DNA of 64,000 nt from the NCBI RefSeq assembly GCF_000721175.1, contig NZ_JOEZ01000007.1:124001-188000 (forward strand), written 5' to 3'. The position numbers and the translations under genes were made by a program. The notes under the pieces are model-generated. The model was not told the origin of the DNA, did not search any database, and saw only the letters and a program-made list of their open reading frames with translations. This document shows positions 25,616-35,182 of the stretch, in pieces; the first letter of the stretch is position 1; every line of letters begins with the position of its first letter. Origin of the DNA: Streptomyces anulatus (lineage in GTDB: Bacteria; Actinomycetota; Actinomycetes; Streptomycetales; Streptomycetaceae).

Positions 25616-26561
25616 CACCACCGCACTCAAGGGCACCGACGCTCCGGCCACGGCCGTCGACGCGCCTCCCGCCACGGACGCGGGTCCCGCGCCCGGCAAG
25701 CCGCGCAGCCTCTGGTCGGACGCCTGGCACGACCTGCGCCGCAACCCGCTCTTCCTCATATCGATGGCGCTGATCCTGCTGCTCGCCGTCATGTCGATCT
25801 TCCCGGGGTTGTTCACCAGCGCATCGCCGAGGGACGCCAACCTGGCCGAGCACTACCTCCAGCACCCGAACTGGGGCCACTTCTTCGCCCCCGACTGGCT
25901 CGGGTACGACGGCCAGGGACGCTCGATCTACGCGCGTGTCGTCTACGGGGCCCGCGCCTCGATCACCGTCGGCGTGGTCGTGACCATCGCGGTCACCATC
26001 ACCGGACTGGTGATCGGCATGCTCGCCGGCTACTTCGGCGGCTGGATCGACACGATCCTGTCCCGGATCACCGACGTCTTCTTCGGCGTCCCCTTCATCG
26101 TCGGCGCCATGGTCATCCTGACCAGCTTCGAGCAGCGCTCCGTCTGGGTCGTCATCCTGTCGATGGCCTTCCTCGGCTGGACCTCGATCGCCCGTGTCGC
26201 CCGTGGCTCGGTCATCACGATCAAGCAGGCCGACTACGTGGTCGCCGCCAGGGCGCTCGGCGCCTCCACCACCCGGATCCTGACGCGGCACATCCTGCCG
26301 AACGCCATCGCTCCGGTGATCGTGGTCGCCACCATCGCGCTCGGCGGCTACATCGCCGCCGAGGCCACCCTGTCGTTCCTCGGTATCGGCCTCGCCGAGC
26401 CGACGGTCTCGTGGGGTATCGATGTGTCCGCTGCGAAGGACCAGCTCCGCAACGCTCCGTACGTCCTGGTCATCCCCTCGGTGATGGTCTCGATCACGGT
26501 GCTGTCCTTCCTGATGTTCGGCGATGCGGTCCGCAACGCCCTCGACCCCAAGATGCGCTGA
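25608..26561 (+). CDS. Peptide ABC transporter permease (DppC/OppC type), first operon
   Basis: 317 residues. A ~35-residue Ala/Pro-rich cytosolic tail precedes SLWSDAWHDLRRNPLFLISMALILL, the OppC N-terminal segment. The OppC core follows (GYDGQGRSIYARVVYGARASITVGVV, ITIKQADYVVAARALGAS, RHILPNAIAPVIVVATIALGGYI and FLGIGLAEPTVSWGID). Family length is 290-320. ATP-binding genes follow after 11 bases. Confidence 0.95.
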   Translation: MPDTTALKGTDAPATAVDAPPATDAGPAPGKPRSLWSDAWHDLRRNPLFLISMALILLLAVMSIFPGLFTSASPRDANLAEHYLQHPNWGHFFAPDWLGYDGQGRSIYARVVYGARASITVGVVVTIAVTITGLVIGMLAGYFGGWIDTILSRITDVFFGVPFIVGAMVILTSFEQRSVWVVILSMAFLGWTSIARVARGSVITIKQADYVVAARALGASTTRILTRHILPNAIAPVIVVATIALGGYIAAEATLSFLGIGLAEPTVSWGIDVSAAKDQLRNAPYVLVIPSVMVSITVLSFLMFGDAVRNALDPKMR

Positions 26562-26572
26562 GGGAGGCGTTC

Positions 26573-27631
26573 GTGACCACCATCGACAAGACGGCTCACG
26601 TCCCCGCACCGCGGGAGTCCGTGAGTGGCGACGGTCCACTGCTCGACGTCCGTGACCTGCACGTGGAGTTCCACACCCGCGACGGGGTGGCCAAGGCCGT
26701 CAACGGTGTGAACTACACCGTCAGCGCCGGCGAGACGCTCGCGGTGCTCGGCGAGTCCGGTTCCGGCAAGTCCGTGACCGCGCAGACCATCATGGGCATC
26801 CTCGACATGCCGCCCGGGAAGATCACGCAGGGCGAGATCCTCTTCCGCGGCCAGGACATGCTGAAGATGTCCAACGAGGAGCGCCGGAAGATCCGCGGCC
26901 GCAAGATCGCGATGATCTTCCAGGACGCGCTGTCCTCGCTGAACCCGGTCCTCTCCGTCGGCTACCAGCTCGGCGAGATGTTCCGGGTGCACCAGGGCCT
27001 GTCCAAGAAGGCGGCCCGCGCCAAGTCCATCGAGCTGATGGACCAGGTCAAGATCCCGGCGGCGGCGGCCCGTATCTCGGACTTCCCGCACCAGTTCTCC
27101 GGCGGTATGCGCCAGCGCATCATGATCGCCATGGCGCTGGCCCTGGAGCCGGACCTGATCATCGCGGACGAGCCGACCACCGCGCTCGACGTGACGGTGC
27201 AGGCCCAGGTCATGGACCTGCTCGCCGAGCTCCAGCGCGAGTACAACATGGGTCTGATCCTGATCACCCACGACCTCGGCGTCGTCGCCGACGTCGCGGA
27301 CAAGATCGCCGTGATGTACGCGGGCCGGATCGTGGAGACGGCACCGGTCGGCGAGCTGTACAGCCGCCCGGCCCACCCGTACACCAAGGGTCTGCTGGAC
27401 TCGATCCCGCGCCTGGACCAGAAGGGCCAGGAGCTCTACGCGATCAAGGGCCTGCCGCCCAACCTCACGCGTATCCCCGCGGGCTGTGCCTTCAGCCCGC
27501 GCTGCCCCAAGGCACAGGACATCTGCCGCACCGACGTCCCGCCGCTCGCCCCGGTGACCGAGCAGGACGGCCTCGAGCTGGTCGGCCGCGGCAGCGCGTG
27601 CCACTTCTGGAAGGAGACGATCCATGGCTGA
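26573..27631 (+). CDS. Peptide ABC transporter ATP-binding protein (DppD type), first operon
   Basis: 352 residues from the GTG at 26573 (GAGGGAGGCGTTC before it). Walker A GESGSGKS, signature FSGGMRQR, Walker [14 protein letters not shown]-loop ITHDLG, and the OppD/F C-terminal Cys-containing region (GCAFSPRCPKAQDIC), which in relatives binds an iron-sulfur cluster. It overlaps the DppF-type gene by 8 bases. Confidence 0.95.
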   Translation: MTTIDKTAHVPAPRESVSGDGPLLDVRDLHVEFHTRDGVAKAVNGVNYTVSAGETLAVLGESGSGKSVTAQTIMGILDMPPGKITQGEILFRGQDMLKMSNEERRKIRGRKIAMIFQDALSSLNPVLSVGYQLGEMFRVHQGLSKKAARAKSIELMDQVKIPAAAARISDFPHQFSGGMRQRIMIAMALALEPDLIIADEPTTALDVTVQAQVMDLLAELQREYNMGLILITHDLGVVADVADKIAVMYAGRIVETAPVGELYSRPAHPYTKGLLDSIPRLDQKGQELYAIKGLPPNLTRIPAGCAFSPRCPKAQDICRTDVPPLAPVTEQDGLELVGRGSACHFWKETIHG

Positions 27632-28766
27632 GCTCAAGAAGGAGCCCGTGGACGCCACCCCGAACGTCTCCGACGTGGAGACCGTGGACGCCGCGACCGA
27701 GGCGGCGGCCGTAGCCGCCGTCGACGCGCCCGTCAGCCAGGGCGAGCCGATCCTCCAGGTGCGGAACCTCGTCAAGCACTTCCCGCTGACGCAGGGCATT
27801 CTCTTCAAGAAGCAGATCGGCGCGGTCAAGGCCGTCGACGGGATCTCCTTCGACCTGTACGCCGGTGAGACCCTGGGCATCGTCGGCGAGTCCGGCTGTG
27901 GCAAGTCCACGGTCGCCCGGCTCCTGATGACGCTGGAGCGGGCCACCGCCGGCGAGGTCTTCTACAAGGGCCAGGACATCACCAAGCTGTCCGGGCGTGC
28001 GCTGAAGGCCGTCCGCCGCAACATCCAGATGGTGTTCCAGGACCCCTACACCTCGCTGAACCCGCGGATGACGGTCGGCGACATCATCGGGGAGACCTTC
28101 GAGATCCACCCCGAGGTGGCCCCGAAGGGCGACCGGCGCCGCCGCGTCCAGGACCTCCTGGACGTCGTCGGGCTGAACCCGGAGTACATCAACCGGTACC
28201 CGCACCAGTTCTCCGGCGGTCAGCGCCAGCGCATCGGCATCGCCCGCGGCCTCGCGCTCAACCCGGAGATCATCATCTGCGACGAGCCGGTCTCCGCGCT
28301 CGACGTGTCGGTGCAGGCCCAGGTCATCAACCTGATGGAGAAGCTCCAGGACGAGTTCAACCTGTCCTACCTCTTCATCGCGCACGACCTGTCCATCGTC
28401 CGGCACATCTCCGACCGGGTCGGCGTGATGTACCTCGGCAAGATGGCCGAGATCGGCACGGACACGCAGATCTACGACCACCCGACGCACCCCTACACCC
28501 AGGCGCTGCTGTCGGCGGTCCCGGTCCCCGACCCGGCGGCCCGTGAGGGACGCGACCGGATCATCCTGACCGGTGACGTTCCGTCACCGGCGAACCCGCC
28601 GTCGGGCTGCCGCTTCCGCACCCGGTGCTGGAAGGCGGAGGAGCGCTGCGCGACGGAGGAGCCCCTGCTGGCGATCCCCGAGCGCTTCGTCGCGGGCGCT
28701 ACGCCCGCCACGCACGAGTCGGCGTGCCACTTCGCAGAGGAGCGGGACGTCGTGCACGCGGCGTAA
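27624..28766 (+). CDS. Peptide ABC transporter ATP-binding protein (DppF type), first operon
   Basis: 380 residues: an acidic, Ala-rich N-terminal extension of ~45 residues, then an OppF-type ATPase with Walker [15 protein letters not shown], signature [19 protein letters not shown], Walker [14 protein letters not shown]-loop IAHDLS and the C-terminal [15 protein letters not shown] cluster region. It is the last gene of the first operon; a strong hairpin follows at 28790-28824. Confidence 0.95.
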   Translation: MAELKKEPVDATPNVSDVETVDAATEAAAVAAVDAPVSQGEPILQVRNLVKHFPLTQGILFKKQIGAVKAVDGISFDLYAGETLGIVGESGCGKSTVARLLMTLERATAGEVFYKGQDITKLSGRALKAVRRNIQMVFQDPYTSLNPRMTVGDIIGETFEIHPEVAPKGDRRRRVQDLLDVVGLNPEYINRYPHQFSGGQRQRIGIARGLALNPEIIICDEPVSALDVSVQAQVINLMEKLQDEFNLSYLFIAHDLSIVRHISDRVGVMYLGKMAEIGTDTQIYDHPTHPYTQALLSAVPVPDPAAREGRDRIILTGDVPSPANPPSGCRFRTRCWKAEERCATEEPLLAIPERFVAGATPATHESACHFAEERDVVHAA

Positions 28767-28789
28767 CCGCTTCCGGTTCGTGAACGGCA

Positions 28790-28824
28790 GATGCCCGGTT
28801 CCCCCCACAGGGGGACCGGGCATC
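28790..28824. terminator. Hairpin terminator between the two peptide operons
   Basis: Near-perfect long inverted repeat (GATGCCCGGTTCCCCC / GGGGGACCGGGCATC), 4-base loop, 24 bases after the first operon. Confidence 0.85.
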
Positions 28825-28932
28825 GTCGCGTTTCCCCGGTGCCCGCCCGTACGGGGTAAGCCCGCATGCGATACATGGCGTTATGAGGTGATATGAGGCA
28901 TTGAGCTACTCGATGACTCTAGGAGGCACTTC

Positions 28933-30567
28933 ATGCGCGGAGCCACACAGGTCAGGTGGGCCGCATGTGCGGTGGCCGTCGCCCTGGCAGCGACGGCCTG
29001 CGGAGGCGGTGACGGTGACGGCGGCGGCAGCAGCGGCGCCGACGGCATCGTCAGCTCCTCCTGGGGAGACCCGCAGAACCCACTGGAACCCGCCAACACC
29101 AACGAGGTCCAGGGCGGCAAGGTCCTCGACATGGTCTTCCGCGGACTGATCCGCTACGACCCGAAGACCGGCGAGGCCCAGAACATGGTCGCCGAGTCCA
29201 TCGAGTCGACGGACTCCCAGAACTTCACGATCAAGCTGAAGGACGGCTGGACGTTCTCCAACGGCGAGAAGGTCACCGCCAAGTCCTTCGTCGACGCCTG
29301 GAACTACGGCGCCGCGCTGAAGAACAACCAGAAGAACGCCTACTTCTTCCAGTACATCGAGGGCTACGACAAGGTCCACCCGGAGTCCGGCTCCGCCTCC
29401 GCCGAGACCCTGTCCGGCCTGAAGGTCGTCGACGACCTGACCTTCACCACCAAGCTCACCCAGAAGTTCTCCCTGTGGCCCGACACCCTCGGCTACTCCG
29501 CCTTCGTCCCCCTGCCCAAGGCGTTCTACGACGACCACGACGCCTGGCTCTCCAAGCCCGTCGGGAACGGCCCGTACACCATCGAGTCGTACGCCAAGGG
29601 CTCCTCGATGAACCTGCGCAAGTGGGACGACTACCCGGGCGACGACAAGGCGAAGAACGGCGGCGTCGACCTCAAGGTCTTCACCGACAACAACACCGCC
29701 TACACCGACCTGACGTCGGGCAACCTCGACCTCGTCGACGACGTGCCCGCCTCCCAGCTCCGCAACGTCGAGACGGACCTCGGCGACCGGTACATCAACA
29801 CCCCCGCCGGCATCATCCAGACCCTGTCCTTCCCCTTCTACGACAAGGAGTGGGACACCGACGACGCCCGCAAGGTCCGCCAGGGCCTCTCGATGGCGAT
29901 CAACCGGCCGCAGATCACCGACCAGATCTTCCAGAAGACCCGCACCCCCGCCTCCGACTGGACCTCCCCGGTCCTCGGGGAGGACGGCGGCTTCAAGGAA
30001 GGGCTCTGCGGCAAGGAGTGCACGTACGACAAGGCCGCGGCCAAGAAGCTGATCGACGAGGGCGGCGGCATCCCGGGCGGCCAGCTGAAGATCTCGTACA
30101 ACGCGGACACCGGCTCCCACAAGGAATGGGTCGACGCCGTCTGCAACAGCATCAACAACGTCATGGGCAACAACAAGGCCTGCGTCGGCGGCCCCGTCGG
30201 CACCTTCGCCGACTTCCGCGCCCAGGTCTCCACGCAGAAGCTGACCAGCTCATGGCGTGCGGGCTGGCAGATGGACTACCCGCTGATCCAGAACTTCCTC
30301 CAGCCGCTCTACTACACCAACGCCCCGTCCAACGACGGCAAGTGGAGCAACCAGGAGTTCGACGACCTGGTCGACAAGGCCAACGCCGAGAGCGACAGGG
30401 CGAAGGCCGTCACCACCTTCCAGGACGCGGAGAAGATCCTCGTCGAGGAGATGCCGGCCATCCCGCTCTGGTACCAGAACGGCAGCGCCGGCTACTCGGA
30501 CCGGGTCGACAACGTCGCGCTGAACCCGTTCAGCGTTCCGGTCTACGAAGAGATCACCGTCAAGTGA
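28933..30567 (+). CDS. Oligopeptide-binding lipoprotein, second operon
   Basis: 544 residues; ATG at 28933 behind AGGAGGC. Lipobox TACG context (ALAATACGG) followed by a glycine-rich spacer. The family 5 body is clearly paralogous to the first operon's protein, e.g. SSWGDPQNPLEPANTNEV, FTIKLKDGWTFSNGEKVTAKSFVDAWNY, GNGPYTIESY, VRQGLSMAINRPQI and MPAIPLWYQNG. It contains an extra Cys pair (EGLCGKECTYD) not seen in the first protein, possibly a disulfide near the binding cleft. Starts the second operon. Confidence 0.93.
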   Translation: MRGATQVRWAACAVAVALAATACGGGDGDGGGSSGADGIVSSSWGDPQNPLEPANTNEVQGGKVLDMVFRGLIRYDPKTGEAQNMVAESIESTDSQNFTIKLKDGWTFSNGEKVTAKSFVDAWNYGAALKNNQKNAYFFQYIEGYDKVHPESGSASAETLSGLKVVDDLTFTTKLTQKFSLWPDTLGYSAFVPLPKAFYDDHDAWLSKPVGNGPYTIESYAKGSSMNLRKWDDYPGDDKAKNGGVDLKVFTDNNTAYTDLTSGNLDLVDDVPASQLRNVETDLGDRYINTPAGIIQTLSFPFYDKEWDTDDARKVRQGLSMAINRPQITDQIFQKTRTPASDWTSPVLGEDGGFKEGLCGKECTYDKAAAKKLIDEGGGIPGGQLKISYNADTGSHKEWVDAVCNSINNVMGNNKACVGGPVGTFADFRAQVSTQKLTSSWRAGWQMDYPLIQNFLQPLYYTNAPSNDGKWSNQEFDDLVDKANAESDRAKAVTTFQDAEKILVEEMPAIPLWYQNGSAGYSDRVDNVALNPFSVPVYEEITVK

Positions 30568-30578
30568 CGCGCTGAGAC

Positions 30579-30619
30579 GCGGACGGCCGGGACGCCCGAA
30601 ACGCGCCCCGGCCGTCCGC
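30579..30619 (+). terminator. Intercistronic hairpin after the second peptide-binding gene
   Basis: Perfect 12-bp arms (GCGGACGGCCGG / CCGGCCGTCCGC), 17-base loop, in the same position as the hairpin of the first operon; likely a partial terminator or RNA stabiliser. Confidence 0.7.
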
Positions 30620-30692
30620 GCACCCGCACCGCCGTCGCCGGGCCCGCCCCGCCCGGCCGTCCGCCCGTTCACCCCGACCCCCGGAGCCCCTC

Positions 30693-31616
30693 ATGGGACG
30701 TTATGTGATCCGGCGGCTGCTGCAGATGATCCCCGTCTTCTTCGGCACCACGCTGTTGATCTTCCTCATGGTGAACGTGATGGGCGACCCCATCGCGGGC
30801 CTCTGCGGCGACCGCCAGTGCGACCCGGCCACCGCCGCCCAGCTGCGCTCCGAGTTCGGCCTCGACAAGCCGGTCTGGCAGCAGTACCTCACCTACATGG
30901 GCAACGTGTTCACCGGCGACTTCGGCACCGCGTTCAACGGGCAGAAGGTCACCGAGCTGATGGCCACGGCCTTCCCCATCACGATCCGGCTCACCATCGT
31001 CGCGATCGTCTTCGAGGTCGTCATCGGCATCAGCCTCGGCGTCGTCACCGGCCTGCGGCGCGGCCGCCCCGTCGACACCACCGTCCTCATCCTGACGCTC
31101 GTCGTCATCGCCGTCCCGACCTTCGTCACCGGTCTGCTGCTCCAGCTCCTCCTGGGCGTCAAGTGGGGCATCATCAAGCCCTCGGTCTCCGCGGACCCCG
31201 CCTTCGACGAACTGCTCGTCCCCGGACTGGTCCTCGCCTCGGTCTCGCTCGCCTACGTCACCCGGCTCACCCGGACCTCGATCGCCGAGAACGCCCGCGC
31301 CGACTACGTACGCACCGCCGTCGCCAAGGGCCTGCCCCGCCGCCGGGTCGTCGTACGGCACCTGCTGCGCAACTCGCTGATCCCCGTCGTCACCTTCATC
31401 GGCACCGACGTGGGAGCCCTGATGGGCGGGGCCATCGTCACCGAGCGGATCTTCAACATCCACGGGGTCGGCTACCAGCTCTACCAGGGGATCCTGCGCC
31501 AGAACTCCCAGACCGTCGTCGGGTTCGTCACGATCCTCGTCCTCGTCTTCCTGGCCGCCAACCTGATCGTCGACCTGCTGTACGCCGTACTCGACCCGAG
31601 GATCCGCTATGCCTGA
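30693..31616 (+). CDS. Peptide ABC transporter permease (DppB/OppB type), second operon
   Basis: 307 residues, paralogous to the permease at 24686: MGRYVIRRLLQMIPVFFGTTLL, six membrane spans, ARADYVRTAVAKGLPRRRVVVRHLLRNSLIPVV and the C-terminal LIVDLLYAVLDPRIRYA. A difference is a Cys-containing loop (GLCGDRQCDP) in the first periplasmic segment. It overlaps the next gene by 8 bases, exactly as in the first operon. Confidence 0.95.
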   Translation: MGRYVIRRLLQMIPVFFGTTLLIFLMVNVMGDPIAGLCGDRQCDPATAAQLRSEFGLDKPVWQQYLTYMGNVFTGDFGTAFNGQKVTELMATAFPITIRLTIVAIVFEVVIGISLGVVTGLRRGRPVDTTVLILTLVVIAVPTFVTGLLLQLLLGVKWGIIKPSVSADPAFDELLVPGLVLASVSLAYVTRLTRTSIAENARADYVRTAVAKGLPRRRVVVRHLLRNSLIPVVTFIGTDVGALMGGAIVTERIFNIHGVGYQLYQGILRQNSQTVVGFVTILVLVFLAANLIVDLLYAVLDPRIRYA

Positions 31617-32586
31617 GCCGCAGTCATCGGACGGAGCGATCTCCCCGGCGGGAGCCGGCGGCGCGATGGACCTCGCCATGGAGGAGGGCGCCAGCCTGGA
31701 GAAGAACCCGGCCGGCCCCGACGGCACCGGGCCTGCCGGAAAGCCGCGCAGCCTCTGGTCGGACGCCTGGCGCGACCTGCGGAGCAACCCGGTCTTCATC
31801 ATCTCCGCGCTGGTCATCCTCTTCCTGGTGATCATCTCGATCTGGCCCTCGCTCATCGCGAGCGGCGACCCCCTCCAGGCCAACCTGGACGACGCCCAGA
31901 AGGGTTCCGAGCCCGGCCACCCCTTCGGCTTCGACCCGCAGGGCCGCGACGTCTACACCCGGGTCGTGTACGGCACCCGGACCTCGGTGACCGTCGGCGT
32001 CTGCGCCACCCTCGGCGTCGCGATCCTCGGCAGTGTCTTCGGCGGACTCGCCGGCTTCTTCGGCGGCTGGTGGGACTCGATCCTCTCCCGCCTCACCGAC
32101 GTCTTCTTCGGCATCCCCGTCGTCCTCGGCGGCCTGGTCTTCCTGTCCGTCGTCACCAGCTCCACCGTCTGGCCCGTCGTCGGCTTCATCGTCCTGCTCG
32201 GCTGGCCCCAGATCGCCCGCATCGCCCGCGGCTCGGTCATCACCGCCAAACAGAACGACTACGTCCAGGCGGCCCGCGCGCTCGGCGCCTCCAACTCCCG
32301 CATGATGCTGCGCCACATCACCCCGAACGCCATCGCCCCGGTCATCGTCGTGGCGACCATCGCGCTCGGCACGTACATCTCGCTGGAGGCGACCCTCTCC
32401 TTCCTCGGCGTCGGCCTGAAGGACCCGGCCGTCTCCTGGGGCATCGACATCTCCGCGGCCGCCAACTACATCCGCAACGCCCCGCACATGCTGCTCTGGC
32501 CCGCCGGAGCGCTGGCGATCACCGTGCTCGCGTTCATCATGCTCGGCGACGCGGTGCGCGACGCCCTCGACCCCAAGCTGCGCTGA
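31609..32586 (+). CDS. Peptide ABC transporter permease (DppC/OppC type), second operon
   Basis: 325 residues with a ~45-residue cytosolic tail, then PRSLWSDAWRDLRSNPVFIISALVILF and the OppC core (GFDPQGRDVYTRVVYGTRTSVTVGV, ITAKQNDYVQAARALGASNSRMM and FLGVGLKDPAVSWGID). Paralogue of the gene at 25608; stop followed after 13 bases by the DppD-type gene. Confidence 0.95.
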   Translation: MPEPQSSDGAISPAGAGGAMDLAMEEGASLEKNPAGPDGTGPAGKPRSLWSDAWRDLRSNPVFIISALVILFLVIISIWPSLIASGDPLQANLDDAQKGSEPGHPFGFDPQGRDVYTRVVYGTRTSVTVGVCATLGVAILGSVFGGLAGFFGGWWDSILSRLTDVFFGIPVVLGGLVFLSVVTSSTVWPVVGFIVLLGWPQIARIARGSVITAKQNDYVQAARALGASNSRMMLRHITPNAIAPVIVVATIALGTYISLEATLSFLGVGLKDPAVSWGIDISAAANYIRNAPHMLLWPAGALAITVLAFIMLGDAVRDALDPKLR

Positions 32587-32599
32587 GGAGCCGGTTGCC

Positions 32600-33577
32600 A
32601 TGTTGCTCGAAGTGCGCGATCTGCACGTGGAGTTCCACACCCGCGAAGGCGTCGCCAAGGCCGTCAACGGGGTCAACTACTCGGTGGCCGAGGGCGAGAC
32701 GCTCGCCGTCCTCGGCGAGTCCGGCTCCGGCAAGTCCGTCACCGCCCAGGCGATCATGGGCATCCTCGACATGCCGCCCGGGAAGATCACCGGCGGGGAG
32801 ATCCTCTTCAAGGACCAGGACCTGCTGAAGCTCAAGCCGGAGGAGCGGCGCAGGATCCGCGGCCAGGAGATGGCCATGATCTTCCAGGACGCCCTCTCCT
32901 CGCTGAACCCGGTCCTCACCGTCGGCGATCAGCTCGGCGAGATGTTCGTCGTGCACCGCGGAATGTCCCGCAAGGACGCGAAGGCCAGGTCGGTCGAGCT
33001 GATGGACCGGGTCCGCATCCCGGCCGCCAAGGAACGGGTCGGCAACTACCCGCACCAGTTCTCCGGAGGCATGCGCCAGCGCATCATGATCGCCATGGCG
33101 ATGGCCCTGGAACCGTCCCTGATCATCGCCGACGAGCCGACCACCGCCCTCGACGTCACCGTTCAGGCCCAGGTCATGGAACTGCTCGCCGAGCTCCAGC
33201 GCGAGCTGAACATGGGCCTCATCCTGATCACCCACGACCTCGGCGTGGTCGCCGACGTCGCCGACAAGATCGCCGTCATGTACGCGGGCCGCATCGTCGA
33301 GACCGCCCCCGTGCACGAGATCTACCGGGCCCCCGCCCACCCCTACACCAAGGGCCTCCTCCAGTCGATCCCGCGCCTGGACCAGAAGGGCCGGGAGCTC
33401 TACGCGATCAAGGGCCTGCCGCCCAACCTCACCCGCATCCCGCCGGGCTGCGCCTTCAACCCCCGCTGCCCGATGGCCCAGGACGTGTGCCGCAGCGACG
33501 TGCCGCCGCTCTACGAGGTGGACGAGCAGCGCCGGAGCGCCTGCCACTTCTGGAAGGAGACGCTCGATGCACGCTGA
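32600..33577 (+). CDS. Peptide ABC transporter ATP-binding protein (DppD type), second operon
   Basis: 325 residues; unlike its paralogue at 26573 it lacks the ~25-residue N-terminal tail and starts directly at [24 protein letters not shown]. Walker A GESGSGKS, signature FSGGMRQR, Walker [13 protein letters not shown] and the C-terminal [15 protein letters not shown] are all present. It overlaps the next gene by 11 bases. Confidence 0.95.
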   Translation: MLLEVRDLHVEFHTREGVAKAVNGVNYSVAEGETLAVLGESGSGKSVTAQAIMGILDMPPGKITGGEILFKDQDLLKLKPEERRRIRGQEMAMIFQDALSSLNPVLTVGDQLGEMFVVHRGMSRKDAKARSVELMDRVRIPAAKERVGNYPHQFSGGMRQRIMIAMAMALEPSLIIADEPTTALDVTVQAQVMELLAELQRELNMGLILITHDLGVVADVADKIAVMYAGRIVETAPVHEIYRAPAHPYTKGLLQSIPRLDQKGRELYAIKGLPPNLTRIPPGCAFNPRCPMAQDVCRSDVPPLYEVDEQRRSACHFWKETLDAR

Positions 33578-34751
33578 CCGCGACGGGAGTGCGCGAACCG
33601 GCGGTGGCGCGGCCGGCTCCACCCTGCTGTCCACGGCGCGGGAGGACGCCGTCACGCCGTACACGGAGGGCGACCCGATCCTGCAGGTCCGCGACCTCGC
33701 CAAGCACTACCCGCTGACCCGGGGCGTCCTCTTCAAGCGGCAGATCGGCGCGGTCAGGGCCGTCGACGGCGTCGACTTCGACCTGTACGCGGGCGAGACG
33801 CTGGGCATCGTGGGGGAGTCGGGCTGCGGCAAGTCGACCGTCGCCAAGATGCTCGTCCACCTGGAACGCCCCACCGCCGGCGCGATCCGCTACAAGGGCG
33901 AGGACATCGCGAAGCTGTCCGGCCGGGCGCTCAAGGCCGTCCGCCGCAACATCCAGATGGTCTTCCAGGACCCGTACACCTCGCTGAACCCGCGGATGAC
34001 GGTCGGCGACATCATCGGGGAGCCGTACGAGATCCACCCCGAGGTCGCCCCCAAGGGCAGCCGGCGGCGACGCGTGCAGGACCTGCTGGACGTCGTCGGG
34101 CTCAACCCGGAGTACATCAACCGCTATCCGCACCAGTTCTCCGGCGGCCAGCGCCAGCGCATCGGCATCGCCCGCGGCCTCGCCCTCAACCCGGAGATCA
34201 TCGTCGCCGACGAACCCGTCTCCGCGCTCGACGTCTCCGTACAGGCCCAGGTCGTCAACCTGCTGGACCGGCTCCAGGCGGAGTTCAGCCTCAGCTTCGT
34301 CTTCATCGCCCACGACCTCTCGATCGTCCGGCACATCTCCGACCGGGTCGGCGTGATGTACCTCGGCCGGATCGTGGAGATCGGCTCCGACGCGGAGATC
34401 TACGACCACCCCACCCACCCGTACACCCAGGCGCTGTTGTCCGCCGTGCCCGTACCGGACCCGACGGCCCGCGCCCACCGGGAACGGATCATCCTGCACG
34501 GCGACGTCCCCTCGCCCGCCAACATCCCCTCGGGCTGCCGGTTCCGCACCCGGTGCTGGAAGGCGCAGGAGCGGTGCGAACTGGAGGTCCCGCTGCTGGC
34601 GGTCCCCGCGGAGTTCCGGCTCGTCGACACTCCGGCCCGGCACGACTCCGCGTGCCACTTCGCGGAGGAGAAGCGCGTGGTGCCGACGGAGGACGGGCCG
34701 GAGGGCCCCGGGTCGGAGGTCCACGGGCCGAAGGGGGACGAAACGCCATGA
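33567..34751 (+). CDS. Peptide ABC transporter ATP-binding protein (DppF type), second operon
   Basis: 394 residues: N-terminal extension of ~35 residues, then Walker [15 protein letters not shown], signature [19 protein letters not shown], Walker [13 protein letters not shown] and [15 protein letters not shown]. The C-terminal ~25 residues ([19 protein letters not shown]) are a Gly/Pro/Glu tail absent from the first operon's copy. Last gene of the second operon; a hairpin follows at 34851-34887. Confidence 0.95.
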   Translation: MHADRDGSARTGGGAAGSTLLSTAREDAVTPYTEGDPILQVRDLAKHYPLTRGVLFKRQIGAVRAVDGVDFDLYAGETLGIVGESGCGKSTVAKMLVHLERPTAGAIRYKGEDIAKLSGRALKAVRRNIQMVFQDPYTSLNPRMTVGDIIGEPYEIHPEVAPKGSRRRRVQDLLDVVGLNPEYINRYPHQFSGGQRQRIGIARGLALNPEIIVADEPVSALDVSVQAQVVNLLDRLQAEFSLSFVFIAHDLSIVRHISDRVGVMYLGRIVEIGSDAEIYDHPTHPYTQALLSAVPVPDPTARAHRERIILHGDVPSPANIPSGCRFRTRCWKAQERCELEVPLLAVPAEFRLVDTPARHDSACHFAEEKRVVPTEDGPEGPGSEVHGPKGDETP

Positions 34752-35182
34752 ACCGGCGTCAGATTCGTTAACAAGCAGGCAACTTCACCGTCGCCGCACC
34801 GATATACGGACGCTCCATGCTGAACAGCGTACGGCCGTGCGGGTGCCGTGGACCGGCCGGAGCGTCGTCTTGTCGCTCCGGCCGGTCGCCCGGCGCTTCT
34901 GGCCCCGCCCCCGAGCGCACTTGCGGCCGTGACCGCCGTCCTCGCGCGCCCGGGTGCCGAACGCGCCGCCCGGGTGCCGAGCGCGCCTCGGGCGGCCTCC
35001 CGGGCCCGTGGGGCGGCGCGGGCCCCTGGGGCGTCCCGCCTCCCGGCCACCCGCCGTACGGGCCCCCGGCGGCCGTTCCAGGCCCCTGGTCAGCCGCCCG
35101 CCCCCGCCCCCGTCACCGGTTTCGGGCCTGCGCAGGGCGGCGGCTTCGGGCCCCGCCCTCGTCCCCGCCGCCCGACAGGCTC
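34752..35182. other. Gene-free region with possible decayed Pro/Gly-rich coding DNA
   Basis: 431 bases between convergent genes. After the terminator, 34950-35160 translates on the plus strand in two frames into Pro/Gly/Trp-rich strings (PWGGAGPWGVPPPGHPPYGPP, then PAPAPVTGFGPAQGGGFGP) of the type found in Streptomyces membrane-protein tails, with no start, stop or continuous frame. This may be a decayed gene fragment or simple sequence. Confidence 0.35.
34851..34887. terminator. Hairpin terminator after the second peptide operon
   Basis: Perfect 14-bp inverted repeat (GACCGGCCGGAGCG / CGCTCCGGCCGGTC), 9-base loop. Confidence 0.85.
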
